This document shows positions 15,021 to 21,546 of a stretch of DNA of 24,908 nucleotides, one piece after another. A program made the position numbers and the translations under genes. Every line of letters begins with the position of its first letter. The stretch's first letter is position 1. Below the pieces are notes generated by a model that searched no databases, was not told the DNA's origin, and saw nothing but the letters and a program-made list of their open reading frames with translations. The DNA lies in the IMG/VR virus record IMGVR_UViG_3300042922_000389, positions 1 through 24,908 of that record, one strand, 5' to 3'. The DNA comes from a virus.

Positions 15021-16208
15021 TCACCTCTTCCAGTTCTCTAAGTCAGTTATTTTATTTTTTAGATTTCTATTTTCTTCTTTAAGTTCATCAAAATCCGTCT
15101 CATACTTCTGAATAATTTCTCTTTGTTCTTTAATAATTTCAACGTAGTCATTATTATCAAATGTAAGTTGATCCATAATACTTTGATTACTTAAATCGGC
15201 AATCTGTTTAAATGCTTCACTTGTTTTAATATCAAATAAATTAACCTTTATAGCTTCAAAATCATTCTCTGCCATTTCTTTCATTTTAGAGGTAAGAGAA
15301 CTTTGTCCTTGCTTTGAATTTTTGTTATAGTTAGAAGCAATATTATTGTCTTTTGCAATAGTAGCAATAGAAGATAGGAGAGCAGTTTTTGACGATGTGA
15401 GCTTAGATATTTTTGTATCATCAACATCTCCGCTCGATAGCTCAACATTCATCGTTTCAGTTATTTTTCTACACTGACAATAGAGCATTGTCATTTCGAT
15501 TACGCTTTGCATTTTATGTCCATCTTCTGAAATTCCATCAGTATCGCAATATCCTGCAAGAATGTTAAAACAGTATTTTTTATCTACATCTTTTAAACCA
15601 ACATCATTAAAGGGGTCATATCCAATTGTAGAAATAACATAGCTCATATTTTGTTTATCTTTTTCTGACCATATTACATCTTGAGATTCAATATCGAATT
15701 CCTCTGTATAATTTGATTCATTAATATCAGCATATTTTTTTGCTATTTTCTGCTTTGTACTTTTAGATGTATTACTTGTAATATGTACAAATCCATCTTT
15801 TTCGGAATCATCATATGATTTATCTCTATCTTGTCTCATTGCAACCAGCGTAAAATATGCTTGCAATATTTCTTTTCCAAAAAACTTTACATCATTTTCT
15901 TCCACATAAGAATGTTCTTTTATAAATCTGTTTTTTGAACTCTCTAATAAATCCTTGTAATAAGGTTTATCAATTTTTCTTAAAATCCTATTTAATTCAA
16001 GTTCATTTACTGTACCATCTTCATTAATTGAGCTGTTTATAACACATGTCTTACATACCGGAACCCGTTCATCGATAGAAAACAATGGACTTTTACTTAT
16101 ATAAAAATCTGTTACCTTTTTTTCTTCATGACAGCATGTACATGTTTTTTTACCTTTTTGTTCATTAGCTGGCATTGTTGTTTTGCCAGTAGCTTTATTT
16201 GACATCAT
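15021..16208 (-). CDS. Zinc-finger protein, probable terminase small subunit, 395 aa
   Basis: Directly upstream of terL. The N-terminus has a zinc site: C-x2-C (CTCCHEEKK) followed about 25 residues later by CKTC, in the order usual for zinc-finger small terminases of Bacillota phages (CxxC..FY..S......VCxxC). The long middle is helical and acidic, and the last 50 residues form a coiled coil (IIQKYETDFDELKEENRNLK). An ATG at 16223 is present, but GAAAGGTGTTGGC stands just before the ATG pair at 16208/16205, so the start is placed at 16208. The function, DNA recognition for packaging, is inferred from position and zinc motif; no classic small-terminase helix-turn-helix is obvious. Confidence 0.65.
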   Translation of the reverse strand: MMSNKATGKTTMPANEQKGKKTCTCCHEEKKVTDFYISKSPLFSIDERVPVCKTCVINSSINEDGTVNELELNRILRKIDKPYYKDLLESSKNRFIKEHSYVEENDVKFFGKEILQAYFTLVAMRQDRDKSYDDSEKDGFVHITSNTSKSTKQKIAKKYADINESNYTEEFDIESQDVIWSEKDKQNMSYVISTIGYDPFNDVGLKDVDKKYCFNILAGYCDTDGISEDGHKMQSVIEMTMLYCQCRKITETMNVELSSGDVDDTKISKLTSSKTALLSSIATIAKDNNIASNYNKNSKQGQSSLTSKMKEMAENDFEAIKVNLFDIKTSEAFKQIADLSNQSIMDQLTFDNNDYVEIIKEQREIIQKYETDFDELKEENRNLKNKITDLENWKR

Positions 16209-16234
16209 GCCAACACCTTTCATTCATAATTAAC

Positions 16235-16248
16235 AGTGGGAGAGTAGT
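16235..16248. repeat. 14-base motif shared with the region upstream of recU
   Basis: The minus strand reads ACTACTCTCCCACT, identical to 1781-1794, and both copies are followed by one variable base and TTAAT, then a purine-rich ribosome site. It can also pair with AGTGG on the 5' side to form a small stem. The sequence lies between the antirepressor's terminator and the small terminase gene, where a promoter or operator would be expected. Confidence 0.5.
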
Positions 16249-16257
16249 AATTCCACT

Positions 16258-16290
16258 AAAAAAGCAGATGGGATTTAACCCCTATCCGCC
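16258..16290 (-). terminator. Terminator after the AntA/AntB gene
   Basis: Minus strand GCGGAT and ATCTGC pair with one G-U wobble, extended by GGG/CCC around a short loop, followed by six T. The wobble is a mismatch on the other strand, which fixes the orientation. Confidence 0.85.
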
Positions 16291-16322
16291 TTGATATAAA
16301 TATGTATTATATTATTTATAAA

Positions 16323-17150
16323 TTAACTTTCTAACTCTTTTAAAATCTTTTCTCTTTCTTGCAACATATTATCTCTTGATAGCCTAGGTAAAACAGGACT
16401 AGCAGTAGGATATATAACATCAAAAGCCGAAATCAATAATTTAACTCTTTCTACAATAGGTATATTCATACCGAGATATATGATATTTTGCTTTTGAAGA
16501 AAAGCTAATTTTTCATTATAATCCTTTTCTAAACTGTCACGAGTCAATTCATTCTGGTTATATATGTTGAAATAATTTCTAATTTCCAAAGCTGAACTAC
16601 CAGTTGCTATACGATTCAATATATTCGCTTGCCTTGAATAATCATACTTGTCAGCGTATCTGCCACTATTACGATAAATGTTATTTGATAATGCTTCACA
16701 CATATCATTATATTCTTTACGCTCTGGATTACGAGTTTGCCACCATTCTTTATTTCTCTTAACTAAATCTTCCATGAGAATATAATACCTTCTAGCTATA
16801 TTTCCAATACTAGTCCTCTCAATCATGGACAGTTGTTTTGCCATATCCATTGTTATTAAATATTCGATTGATGGTCTACCACCTAAAGGTTTTAGCCCAT
16901 TTGGTGAAAAAGTCATAAAATCAGCATCTTCGATGAATTTATAAGACTTAATCCTTATTTGAACCCAATGACTAAACTGCTTACCCACACCTAATTGTGT
17001 GTGTAATGTTCTTGCATCAATACAAAACTTTTCTATTTTGTCATTTTCAACAATTATCGGTAGTTTCTTTTGATACTCTATAACCAACTTAGCTTCTTCT
17101 TCATTACATCCTAAACGCTCTAATTCTTTTTTGCTAAATTTCTGATTCAT
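16323..17150 (-). CDS. AntA/AntB-type phage antirepressor, 275 aa
   Basis: Residues about 42-130 show the AntA/AntB domain: FCIDARTLHTQLGVGKQFSH, WVQIRIKSYKFIEDADF, then GGRPSIEYLITMDMAKQLSM and the basic IARRYYILMEDLV. AntA/AntB proteins are known antirepressors that relieve repression of phage genes. The C-terminal half (YSRQANILNRIATGSSALEI and LAFLQKQNIIYLGMNIPIVE) resembles a KilA-C-like regulatory tail, related in plan to the 265-aa protein at 1886-2683. AAAGGGGTAATTA precedes ATG. The gene is isolated by terminators on both sides and by a leader of about 240 bases, an unusual setting inside a co-directional operon and suggestive of a moron-like unit with its own control. Confidence 0.85.
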   Translation of the reverse strand: MNQKFSKKELERLGCNEEEAKLVIEYQKKLPIIVENDKIEKFCIDARTLHTQLGVGKQFSHWVQIRIKSYKFIEDADFMTFSPNGLKPLGGRPSIEYLITMDMAKQLSMIERTSIGNIARRYYILMEDLVKRNKEWWQTRNPERKEYNDMCEALSNNIYRNSGRYADKYDYSRQANILNRIATGSSALEIRNYFNIYNQNELTRDSLEKDYNEKLAFLQKQNIIYLGMNIPIVERVKLLISAFDVIYPTASPVLPRLSRDNMLQEREKILKELES

Positions 17151-17388
17151 TAATTACCCCTTTACACAATAAACAAGCCTCTCACCTTGTATTTATTCGC
17201 TGTAGAATATTCTTTTCACACACATTCCAAATTCGCTGTAGCACATCATCTCACGGGTGCTAATTATCTCTGTAATAGGGGAGTAGCGGAATCTTCTCAC
17301 CATCCGCAAATTTTCTCTGTCTATATGCCTTTTGATAACCCAGATAGGCTCTGAACAATATTCAGTTGTTGGATGCTAATTATGCATC
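17151..17388 (-). promoter_or_regulatory. Long gene-free structured leader of the AntA/AntB gene
   Basis: No ORF is supported in this 238-base stretch, which starts right after a terminator. In minus-strand order it holds several short inverted repeats: GATGC/GCATC around ATAATTA (17373-17389), CTGAA/TTCAG (about 17352-17366), GCGGA/TCCGC (17303-17307 with 17286-17290), and two direct copies of CTACAGCGAAT (17195-17205 and 17231-17241). TGCTAATTAT also occurs twice (17258-17267, 17374-17383). A sequence similar to the shared 14-base motif, CTACTCCCCTATTA, lies at 17272-17285. It could be a regulatory mRNA leader or a decayed element. Confidence 0.4.
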
Positions 17389-17420
17389 AAAAAAGACCAT
17401 ATCCTTTGATAGATATAGTC
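17389..17420 (-). terminator. Terminator upstream of the AntA/AntB leader
   Basis: Minus strand GACTATATC, loop TATCAAAG, GATATGGTC, then six T. The T-G pair is tolerated only in minus-strand RNA. It ends the transcript of the 74-aa gene and metallophosphoesterase. Confidence 0.88.
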
Positions 17421-17440
17421 CTTGGTATAGCTTTCTAAAT

Positions 17441-17488
17441 GGTTGAGATTTCACTCTCGATTCACACATAGTTGGGATTTCATACCCT
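17441..17488 (-). repeat. Two related hairpins with a compensatory base pair
   Basis: GTTGAGATTTCACTCTC (17442-17458) and GTTGGGATTTCATACCC (17471-17487) are imperfect direct repeats about 30 bases apart. In each, GAG or GGG pairs with CTC or CCC across a TTTCA loop, so a G-C pair in one replaces an A-T pair in the other. They lie between the 74-aa gene's stop and the terminator. Confidence 0.4.
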
Positions 17489-17524
17489 ATTTTCACAATA
17501 AAATTCTAAATTGATTGTTTGATA

Positions 17525-17749
17525 TTATCTTTCATCATCAACCCATTTAATTCTCTTATTACTCAGATAACTAAATCCACAAGCAAGTAGGAAATCCTTA
17601 AATAAGTCTCCAACTACTTCAAGTTGAGCACCTCCAAGATAATCACTTTCAACCGTTTTACACATATGAGTTGGCATACCAAGTTCATCAATATATGTAA
17701 AATCCACACTTACAGTTTCTGAATCTCTATCTTCACAAAATTCACACAT
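17525..17749 (-). CDS. Small acidic hypothetical protein, 74 aa
   Basis: AAAGGAGATTTTAATA precedes the ATG. The N-terminus has CEFC, and a third and fourth Cys occur near residues 30 and 57, not in an obvious zinc pattern. The composition is acidic with a hydrophobic centre (LGGAQLEVVGDLFKDFLLAC). It follows the metallophosphoesterase by 36 bases and is probably co-transcribed; the downstream terminator ends that transcript. No family recognised. Confidence 0.6.
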   Translation of the reverse strand: MCEFCEDRDSETVSVDFTYIDELGMPTHMCKTVESDYLGGAQLEVVGDLFKDFLLACGFSYLSNKRIKWVDDER

Positions 17750-17785
17750 TATTAAAATCTCCTTTAAATGTTTTATATTATTTAT

Positions 17786-19003
17786 TTAATCAAAAATTAT
17801 TTTGTCATAACCGGTATATCCGTTTTTGGTGAACTTGCATATTTTAACTGCACCCTTACAATCCTTAAATAAGCTATCAGAATATGGATCGCTGCCAATA
17901 AATCCATCTGCCACAATTACATCCCTGTTATTTACATCCCCAGCTCCTACGACAGACTCCTTTCCTGCGTGCAAGTGCCCAAGTATGGCATAATCGAAAA
18001 ACACTCGATAAAAATCACTCAAATCCTTTAATACATTATCATTAACATTTTTTAACTGATGCCCATGTTTAGCAATACACTTAAATCCGTTAATATCTAA
18101 TATAATTGGTTTGTCTTCAAATTCATTATGTACTGTAACCCGACTATTATTAACTAATAAATCATAAATATGATTAACAATTACCTTTTCAAGATCTTCA
18201 GAAGCCAATTCACTGGCCTTTGTTCCAAGCGGACGGGTCTGAGAATGGTTAGAATTCTGTACTGGATAATAATCAATTTCACAATAAGCCGATAATTCAT
18301 TCAAAAAACAAGCAATTATTCTAGGATATTCTACTACAGCATTTACAACAGGTATCTGGTTAAGTGTAAGGTCAGTAAGATGAATCATTCCTTGAATATC
18401 ATCTCCCAATCCAAGTATAGTAAGTCTTTTAAGGTGTTTTTCTTCAATAAGTAATATTAATTCTGAAAGTAATTTATTAAATCTCATTTTTACTATCTCA
18501 ATTGAATACTCATTATGTGTAGATTTGAATTTTGCCCCAAAATGAACATCTGCTATTAAAACAACATATTCATCATCATTTTCGTTTCGAATATAATATG
18601 ATTTAATCTCTGGGAGCGGAAGAGAAGTAATGGCATCTCTAACATTTTCATAAAACAACTCAAATCGATTAAGCTGTCTGTCTTGTCTGTCAATTTCTAA
18701 CTTTGTAGCTTGAAGCTTGTATCTCTCTTTACGAATGGTTTCAGCAATAGCTTCATTTTTTTTAACAAGAGCTAATAATTGAACATCCCCATCTCCAAGC
18801 TCTTTCTTTGCGTCGTTGTATCCATCAAGATAAGGTTTTACATATTTTCTATGAGCCGACTCGTCATAGTTAACTTCAAAAACCTCATTACATAAGTCAC
18901 CTATATCTTTATTATTTAATCCATAAGCATCTTTATATTTATATAAACGAATACGATACTCATCATTTGTTTCACTTGGCTTTTTTAAACAATCTTGTGT
19001 AAT
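17786..19003 (-). CDS. Metallophosphoesterase with N-terminal domain, probable ATT start, about 405 aa
   Basis: The catalytic part has the calcineurin-like two-metal site in order: ADVHFG (D-x-H, 152-154), GLGDDIQG (200-202), QNSNHSQ (251-253), KHGHQ (313-315) and GHLHAGK (342-345). Such enzymes cleave phosphodiesters in nucleic acids or nucleotides; the substrate is unknown. The reading frame continues about 115 codons upstream of the first TTG (18658), encoding DEYRIRLYKYKDAYGLNNKD and a long charged helix, a plan I associate with phage phosphoesterases. No ATG, GTG or TTG starts that extension; the only near-cognate codon is ATT at 19003, about 10 bases after AAGGA, just past an in-frame TGA. 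A frameshift from a short GTG-led frame is the alternative. Confidence 0.75.
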   Translation of the reverse strand: MTQDCLKKPSETNDEYRIRLYKYKDAYGLNNKDIGDLCNEVFEVNYDESAHRKYVKPYLDGYNDAKKELGDGDVQLLALVKKNEAIAETIRKERYKLQATKLEIDRQDRQLNRFELFYENVRDAITSLPLPEIKSYYIRNENDDEYVVLIADVHFGAKFKSTHNEYSIEIVKMRFNKLLSELILLIEEKHLKRLTILGLGDDIQGMIHLTDLTLNQIPVVNAVVEYPRIIACFLNELSAYCEIDYYPVQNSNHSQTRPLGTKASELASEDLEKVIVNHIYDLLVNNSRVTVHNEFEDKPIILDINGFKCIAKHGHQLKNVNDNVLKDLSDFYRVFFDYAILGHLHAGKESVVGAGDVNNRDVIVADGFIGSDPYSDSLFKDCKGAVKICKFTKNGYTGYDKIIFD

Positions 19004-19049
19004 AAGTCACCAATCCTTTCTTAAAAACATCTATCTATTCAAATTTTTC

Positions 19050-19078
19050 TTGCAATCTAATCCATATTGGTGTATAGT
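19050..19078 (+). promoter_or_regulatory. Candidate sigma-70-like promoter on the opposite strand
   Basis: TTGCAA, exactly 17 bases, then TATAGT, with a TG just before the -10 (extended -10 type). It points towards the small membrane protein and PhoH genes on their antisense strand. No ORF follows on the + strand, so any product would be an antisense or small RNA. Chance matches are frequent in AT-rich DNA. Confidence 0.3.
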
Positions 19079-19122
19079 GTAATTAGTGGAGGTATACGCA
19101 AAAACAGAATTAAAAAATAAAA

Positions 19123-19356
19123 TTATTCATCATCATCTTCATTGAGATATTCAACTTCATAATCGTACATTTCCTCTGGCTCATTAAGAAATTCTCTTAG
19201 TATAGCAGTATCTTTTTCATGCTCCAAAATGCGTTTAGAAGGAGTAGTTTTAAGTGACTCAATCCATACTTCAACTAATTCTGTAAACTTGTTAATTATA
19301 GGTACCACAAAAATAATAGTGACTATTCCTCCTAAATAATACTTCAAATTTTTCAT
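19123..19356 (-). CDS. Small membrane protein with acidic tail, 77 aa
   Basis: Residues about 4-24 form one hydrophobic segment (YYLGGIVTIIFVVPIINKF), after a basic start (MKNLK), so the N-terminus probably stays inside and the protein is anchored in the host membrane. The C-terminus is strongly acidic (DYEVEYLNEDDDE). GAGGTAGAATT precedes ATG. It lies 20 bases after the PIN-PhoH gene. It is too small and simple for a holin call and no lysis genes are near; function unknown. Confidence 0.6.
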   Translation of the reverse strand: MKNLKYYLGGIVTIIFVVPIINKFTELVEVWIESLKTTPSKRILEHEKDTAILREFLNEPEEMYDYEVEYLNEDDDE

Positions 19357-19376
19357 AATTCTACCTCGTATTTGAG

Positions 19377-20636
19377 TTACATTAACTCTGCAATTTTCGC
19401 AATCTTGCTTCTATAGATATTCTGTAATTCTATTTCTCCATAAAAATCATTATTTCTAAATACTTCGGACACTCTACGCATACCATTATTGGCACCTGCA
19501 TACTGTGACATATCAACCTGTGTCTGATAATCACCATCCAATATACAAATACAGTCTTCACCAATTCTCTGTAAAGCAAGTTTCATAAGAGATATATCCA
19601 TATTCTGAGCTTCAGTAATATAGATACCGGCTTTCATTCCTGTTGTGTCAAAACCCCTCACATCACTCATCGGCAATAACACCAGTTTATTATCATCAAT
19701 TAATTCCTGAACGGCTAATTTTCCACCTAATTTAGCGGATAGCATATTACCTATAGAGCTATCAAGTAATTTTTCATCCTTACTTCCAGGATAAAACCCT
19801 AGTTTAGCAGAATTGGCAGTAGCCACAGTATTGCAGAATATAATAATCTTTTCAATTTTATGTTTTTCTAATAAATAAAAAAGATGTCCAATAGCTAAAT
19901 AGCTTTTACCAGTTCCGGCAGCACCTTTTAACATTGTTATTTGGTTATATGATATACTGTTCAATGCACATTGCTGATAAACATCACCATCATATGGCTT
20001 CACTGTACCAAAATAATTTGATTTAATGGTTATAAATTTGACATTTAAGTATTCTTCACCATTCCATCTGAATTTATCAATAACTTTTCCATCTTTATCC
20101 TTAATTATTAAATACTCATTTATCAACAATTCATATGTATTTTCATTAAGATTCTCATAAAAAATAGCCATGTCTGAATCAGCCATAACTACTTCTTTAA
20201 ATCCTGTATATGGTTTTTCTATTTTACTTACAGTGCCAGAAGTATCTAATCCAAATATATTTCTTGCAATTACTTTACAGCATATATCGTTTGAAATAAA
20301 TGTAATTTGGAAGTTTTGATTATATTCATAAGCACATGCAATAATTAAATTGTCTGGAGATTGATCTAATTTAAATTTGTCTAATATCTTAATTGTTTTA
20401 GAAGTGGGAGTAATAGAAGTGTATTTAACAAAGTTGTCATCTAAAATATGTATGGCTTTCCTTGCTCTGTATTTAGTTTCATCGTCCTTATTTTTAGAAA
20501 CCTTAATATGTTCTAGTTCATATAAAGTAACTGTAGATAATACAAATTCACTTTCTAAAATCTTATCCTGTAAATCTAAAATCGCATTCGTATCGTAGAA
20601 TGGCAATTTATTTACCACATATTCACCGTCTTTCAT
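19377..20636 (-). CDS. PIN-PhoH family ATPase with RNase domain, 419 aa
   Basis: Residues 1-135 form a PIN ribonuclease domain: YDTNAIL with D15, a LYELEHI helix with E40/E42, SPDNLIIACAY with D95, and FISND with D117, the four acidic sites that bind metal. From about 215 comes a PhoH ATPase: a Q-rich entry (YQQCALNSI), Walker A LKGAAGTGKS (236-245), and a Walker B AGIYITEAQNM (336-346) with Thr in place of the usual Asp before Glu. DGDYQTQVD follows (367-375). Such PIN-PhoH (YlaK-like) proteins are proposed RNA helicase-nucleases. No ribosome site is visible at the ATG, 14 bases after the upstream small gene, so translational coupling is likely. Confidence 0.9.
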   Translation of the reverse strand: MKDGEYVVNKLPFYDTNAILDLQDKILESEFVLSTVTLYELEHIKVSKNKDDETKYRARKAIHILDDNFVKYTSITPTSKTIKILDKFKLDQSPDNLIIACAYEYNQNFQITFISNDICCKVIARNIFGLDTSGTVSKIEKPYTGFKEVVMADSDMAIFYENLNENTYELLINEYLIIKDKDGKVIDKFRWNGEEYLNVKFITIKSNYFGTVKPYDGDVYQQCALNSISYNQITMLKGAAGTGKSYLAIGHLFYLLEKHKIEKIIIFCNTVATANSAKLGFYPGSKDEKLLDSSIGNMLSAKLGGKLAVQELIDDNKLVLLPMSDVRGFDTTGMKAGIYITEAQNMDISLMKLALQRIGEDCICILDGDYQTQVDMSQYAGANNGMRRVSEVFRNNDFYGEIELQNIYRSKIAKIAELM

Positions 20637-20650
20637 ATGTTTTTTTAATA

Positions 20651-20821
20651 CTAAAAATCATCTTCGATAACTGCAGCTTTCTTAATTAATCTTTTTTCTT
20701 TAATATTCAATTTCCTTTTGTCTCTACTTTGCAAATCAGATAATTTATCCTTTGCAATTTTGTTTGCTTTCTTAATCATTTTTTCTAAATCATAAGAGTG
20801 TAACATATTGTTTTCGTTCAT
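20651..20821 (-). CDS. Small basic protein, 56 aa
   Basis: A short frame of 56 codons, MNENNMLHSYDLEKMIKKAN to IEDDF, with about a third Lys/Arg and a helix-rich, nucleic-acid-binding-like composition. Upstream AAGGAAG lies 13-15 bases from the ATG, but AGATT/AATCT between them can fold and bring it closer. It is followed within 14 bases by the PIN-PhoH start, supporting a real gene with coupled translation. No domain recognised; an RNA-binding helper is a guess. Confidence 0.5.
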   Translation of the reverse strand: MNENNMLHSYDLEKMIKKANKIAKDKLSDLQSRDKRKLNIKEKRLIKKAAVIEDDF

Positions 20822-20871
20822 AAAAGATTATCAAATCTTCCTTTCATAGTTAAAATAACCCTTATTAGGGA

Positions 20872-20944
20872 AGCTTTCAGTCGGAGTTGAACCAACAACC
20901 TTCTCATTACAAGTGAGATGCACTACCAATTGTGCTATGAAAGC
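20872..20944 (-). tRNA. tRNA-Thr (anticodon UGU)
   Basis: Minus strand folds to a full cloverleaf: acceptor GCTTTCA with TGAAAGC (7 bp), D stem GCAC/GTGC, anticodon stem TCTCA/TGAGA with loop CTTGTAA (anticodon TGT), and T arm GTTGG/CCGAC around TTCAACT. The discriminator base is T and CCA is not encoded. It reads ACA codons, common in these AT-rich genes. It is a single tRNA, about 12 bases after a strong hairpin. Confidence 0.93.
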
Positions 20945-20990
20945 AAAATAAAAGACCAGTACTTACAAGTTACCAACTTATAAGCACTGG
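20945..20990 (-). terminator. 16-bp hairpin with T-rich tail just before the tRNA
   Basis: CCAGTGCTTATAAGTT, loop GGT, AACTTGTAAGTACTGG: a 16-bp stem that is perfect only in minus-strand RNA because it uses two G-U wobbles. TCTTTTATTTT follows. It could terminate the upstream transcript or mark the 5' side of a processed tRNA precursor. Confidence 0.7.
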
Positions 20991-21546
20991 TACAGTTAAT
21001 CTTTAAACTACGGTCAAGTAGAGTAATGGTTAATTACGCTCAACACATGCAAACTTGATTAACAAAAGTTTTAATTCCACTGAAACACTAAATAAATTCT
21101 GTTGTGCTGAACTTATCAGTTTTATATTAATGATTTACGTAGCATAGCAAGTCAACGGATAATTAATGTTGCATGTATATAAGTAGAATACCTCTTATTT
21201 ATTATTGGCTGTTTTACGCTCATATGAATTCATACGATTGACCACATTTAATCTGACTTCCCATGCACGTCAAAACCAATAATTTGAAGCTATACTATAC
21301 AGGTAATACAGATTTAATGAAACATTTATACTGTACCCTGGGACTTAATCAAATATTTTAGATTCAGACAGTGTGCCCCCGTTGTATGCAGCAACACACC
21401 ATCCGATAGAAGAGGAGTATATGAAAAAAGAATATAGAAAGCTTAATTGATTGAAATGTTTTGCGTATTATATTATTACCTATACTGTATATATAAAGAC
21501 ATAAAAACAGATGATAATCATTATATTTACTTGCTTTATTGCGATT
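20991..21546. other. Gene-free structured stretch between the zinc-ribbon gene and tRNA
   Basis: No ORF with a good start is visible in about 550 bases. Inverted repeats include a long-range pair (ATTGG at 21204-21208 with CCAAT at 21276-21280, extended by TTTT/AAAA and ACG/CGT) enclosing a near-palindrome, CATATGAATTCATACG (21221-21236). There is also a hairpin GTTG-TATGCAG-CAAC (21381-21395) whose stem is extended by GTGT/ACAC (21371-21374, 21396-21399) across a 6-base GCCCCC bulge. Scattered TTGAC words on the minus strand have no good -10. A structured RNA, promoter region or both is possible. Confidence 0.4.

Noticed and set aside
17389-17422. Group I intron core, because of the text GATATAGTCC
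   Set aside because: The text is one arm of a simple hairpin followed by six T on the minus strand; no other intron core elements or split exon are present.
18976-19010. Classical -1 slippery site A AAA AAG in the phosphoesterase N-terminus
   Set aside because: The heptamer is in the phosphoesterase frame and a -1 slip would leave it; the GTG-led frame needs +1. It does not explain the missing start.
21421-21450. Nine-codon + strand leader peptide (MKKEYRKLN) with a GAGGAG site
   Set aside because: Too short, opposite to all genes, with no convincing promoter or following gene.
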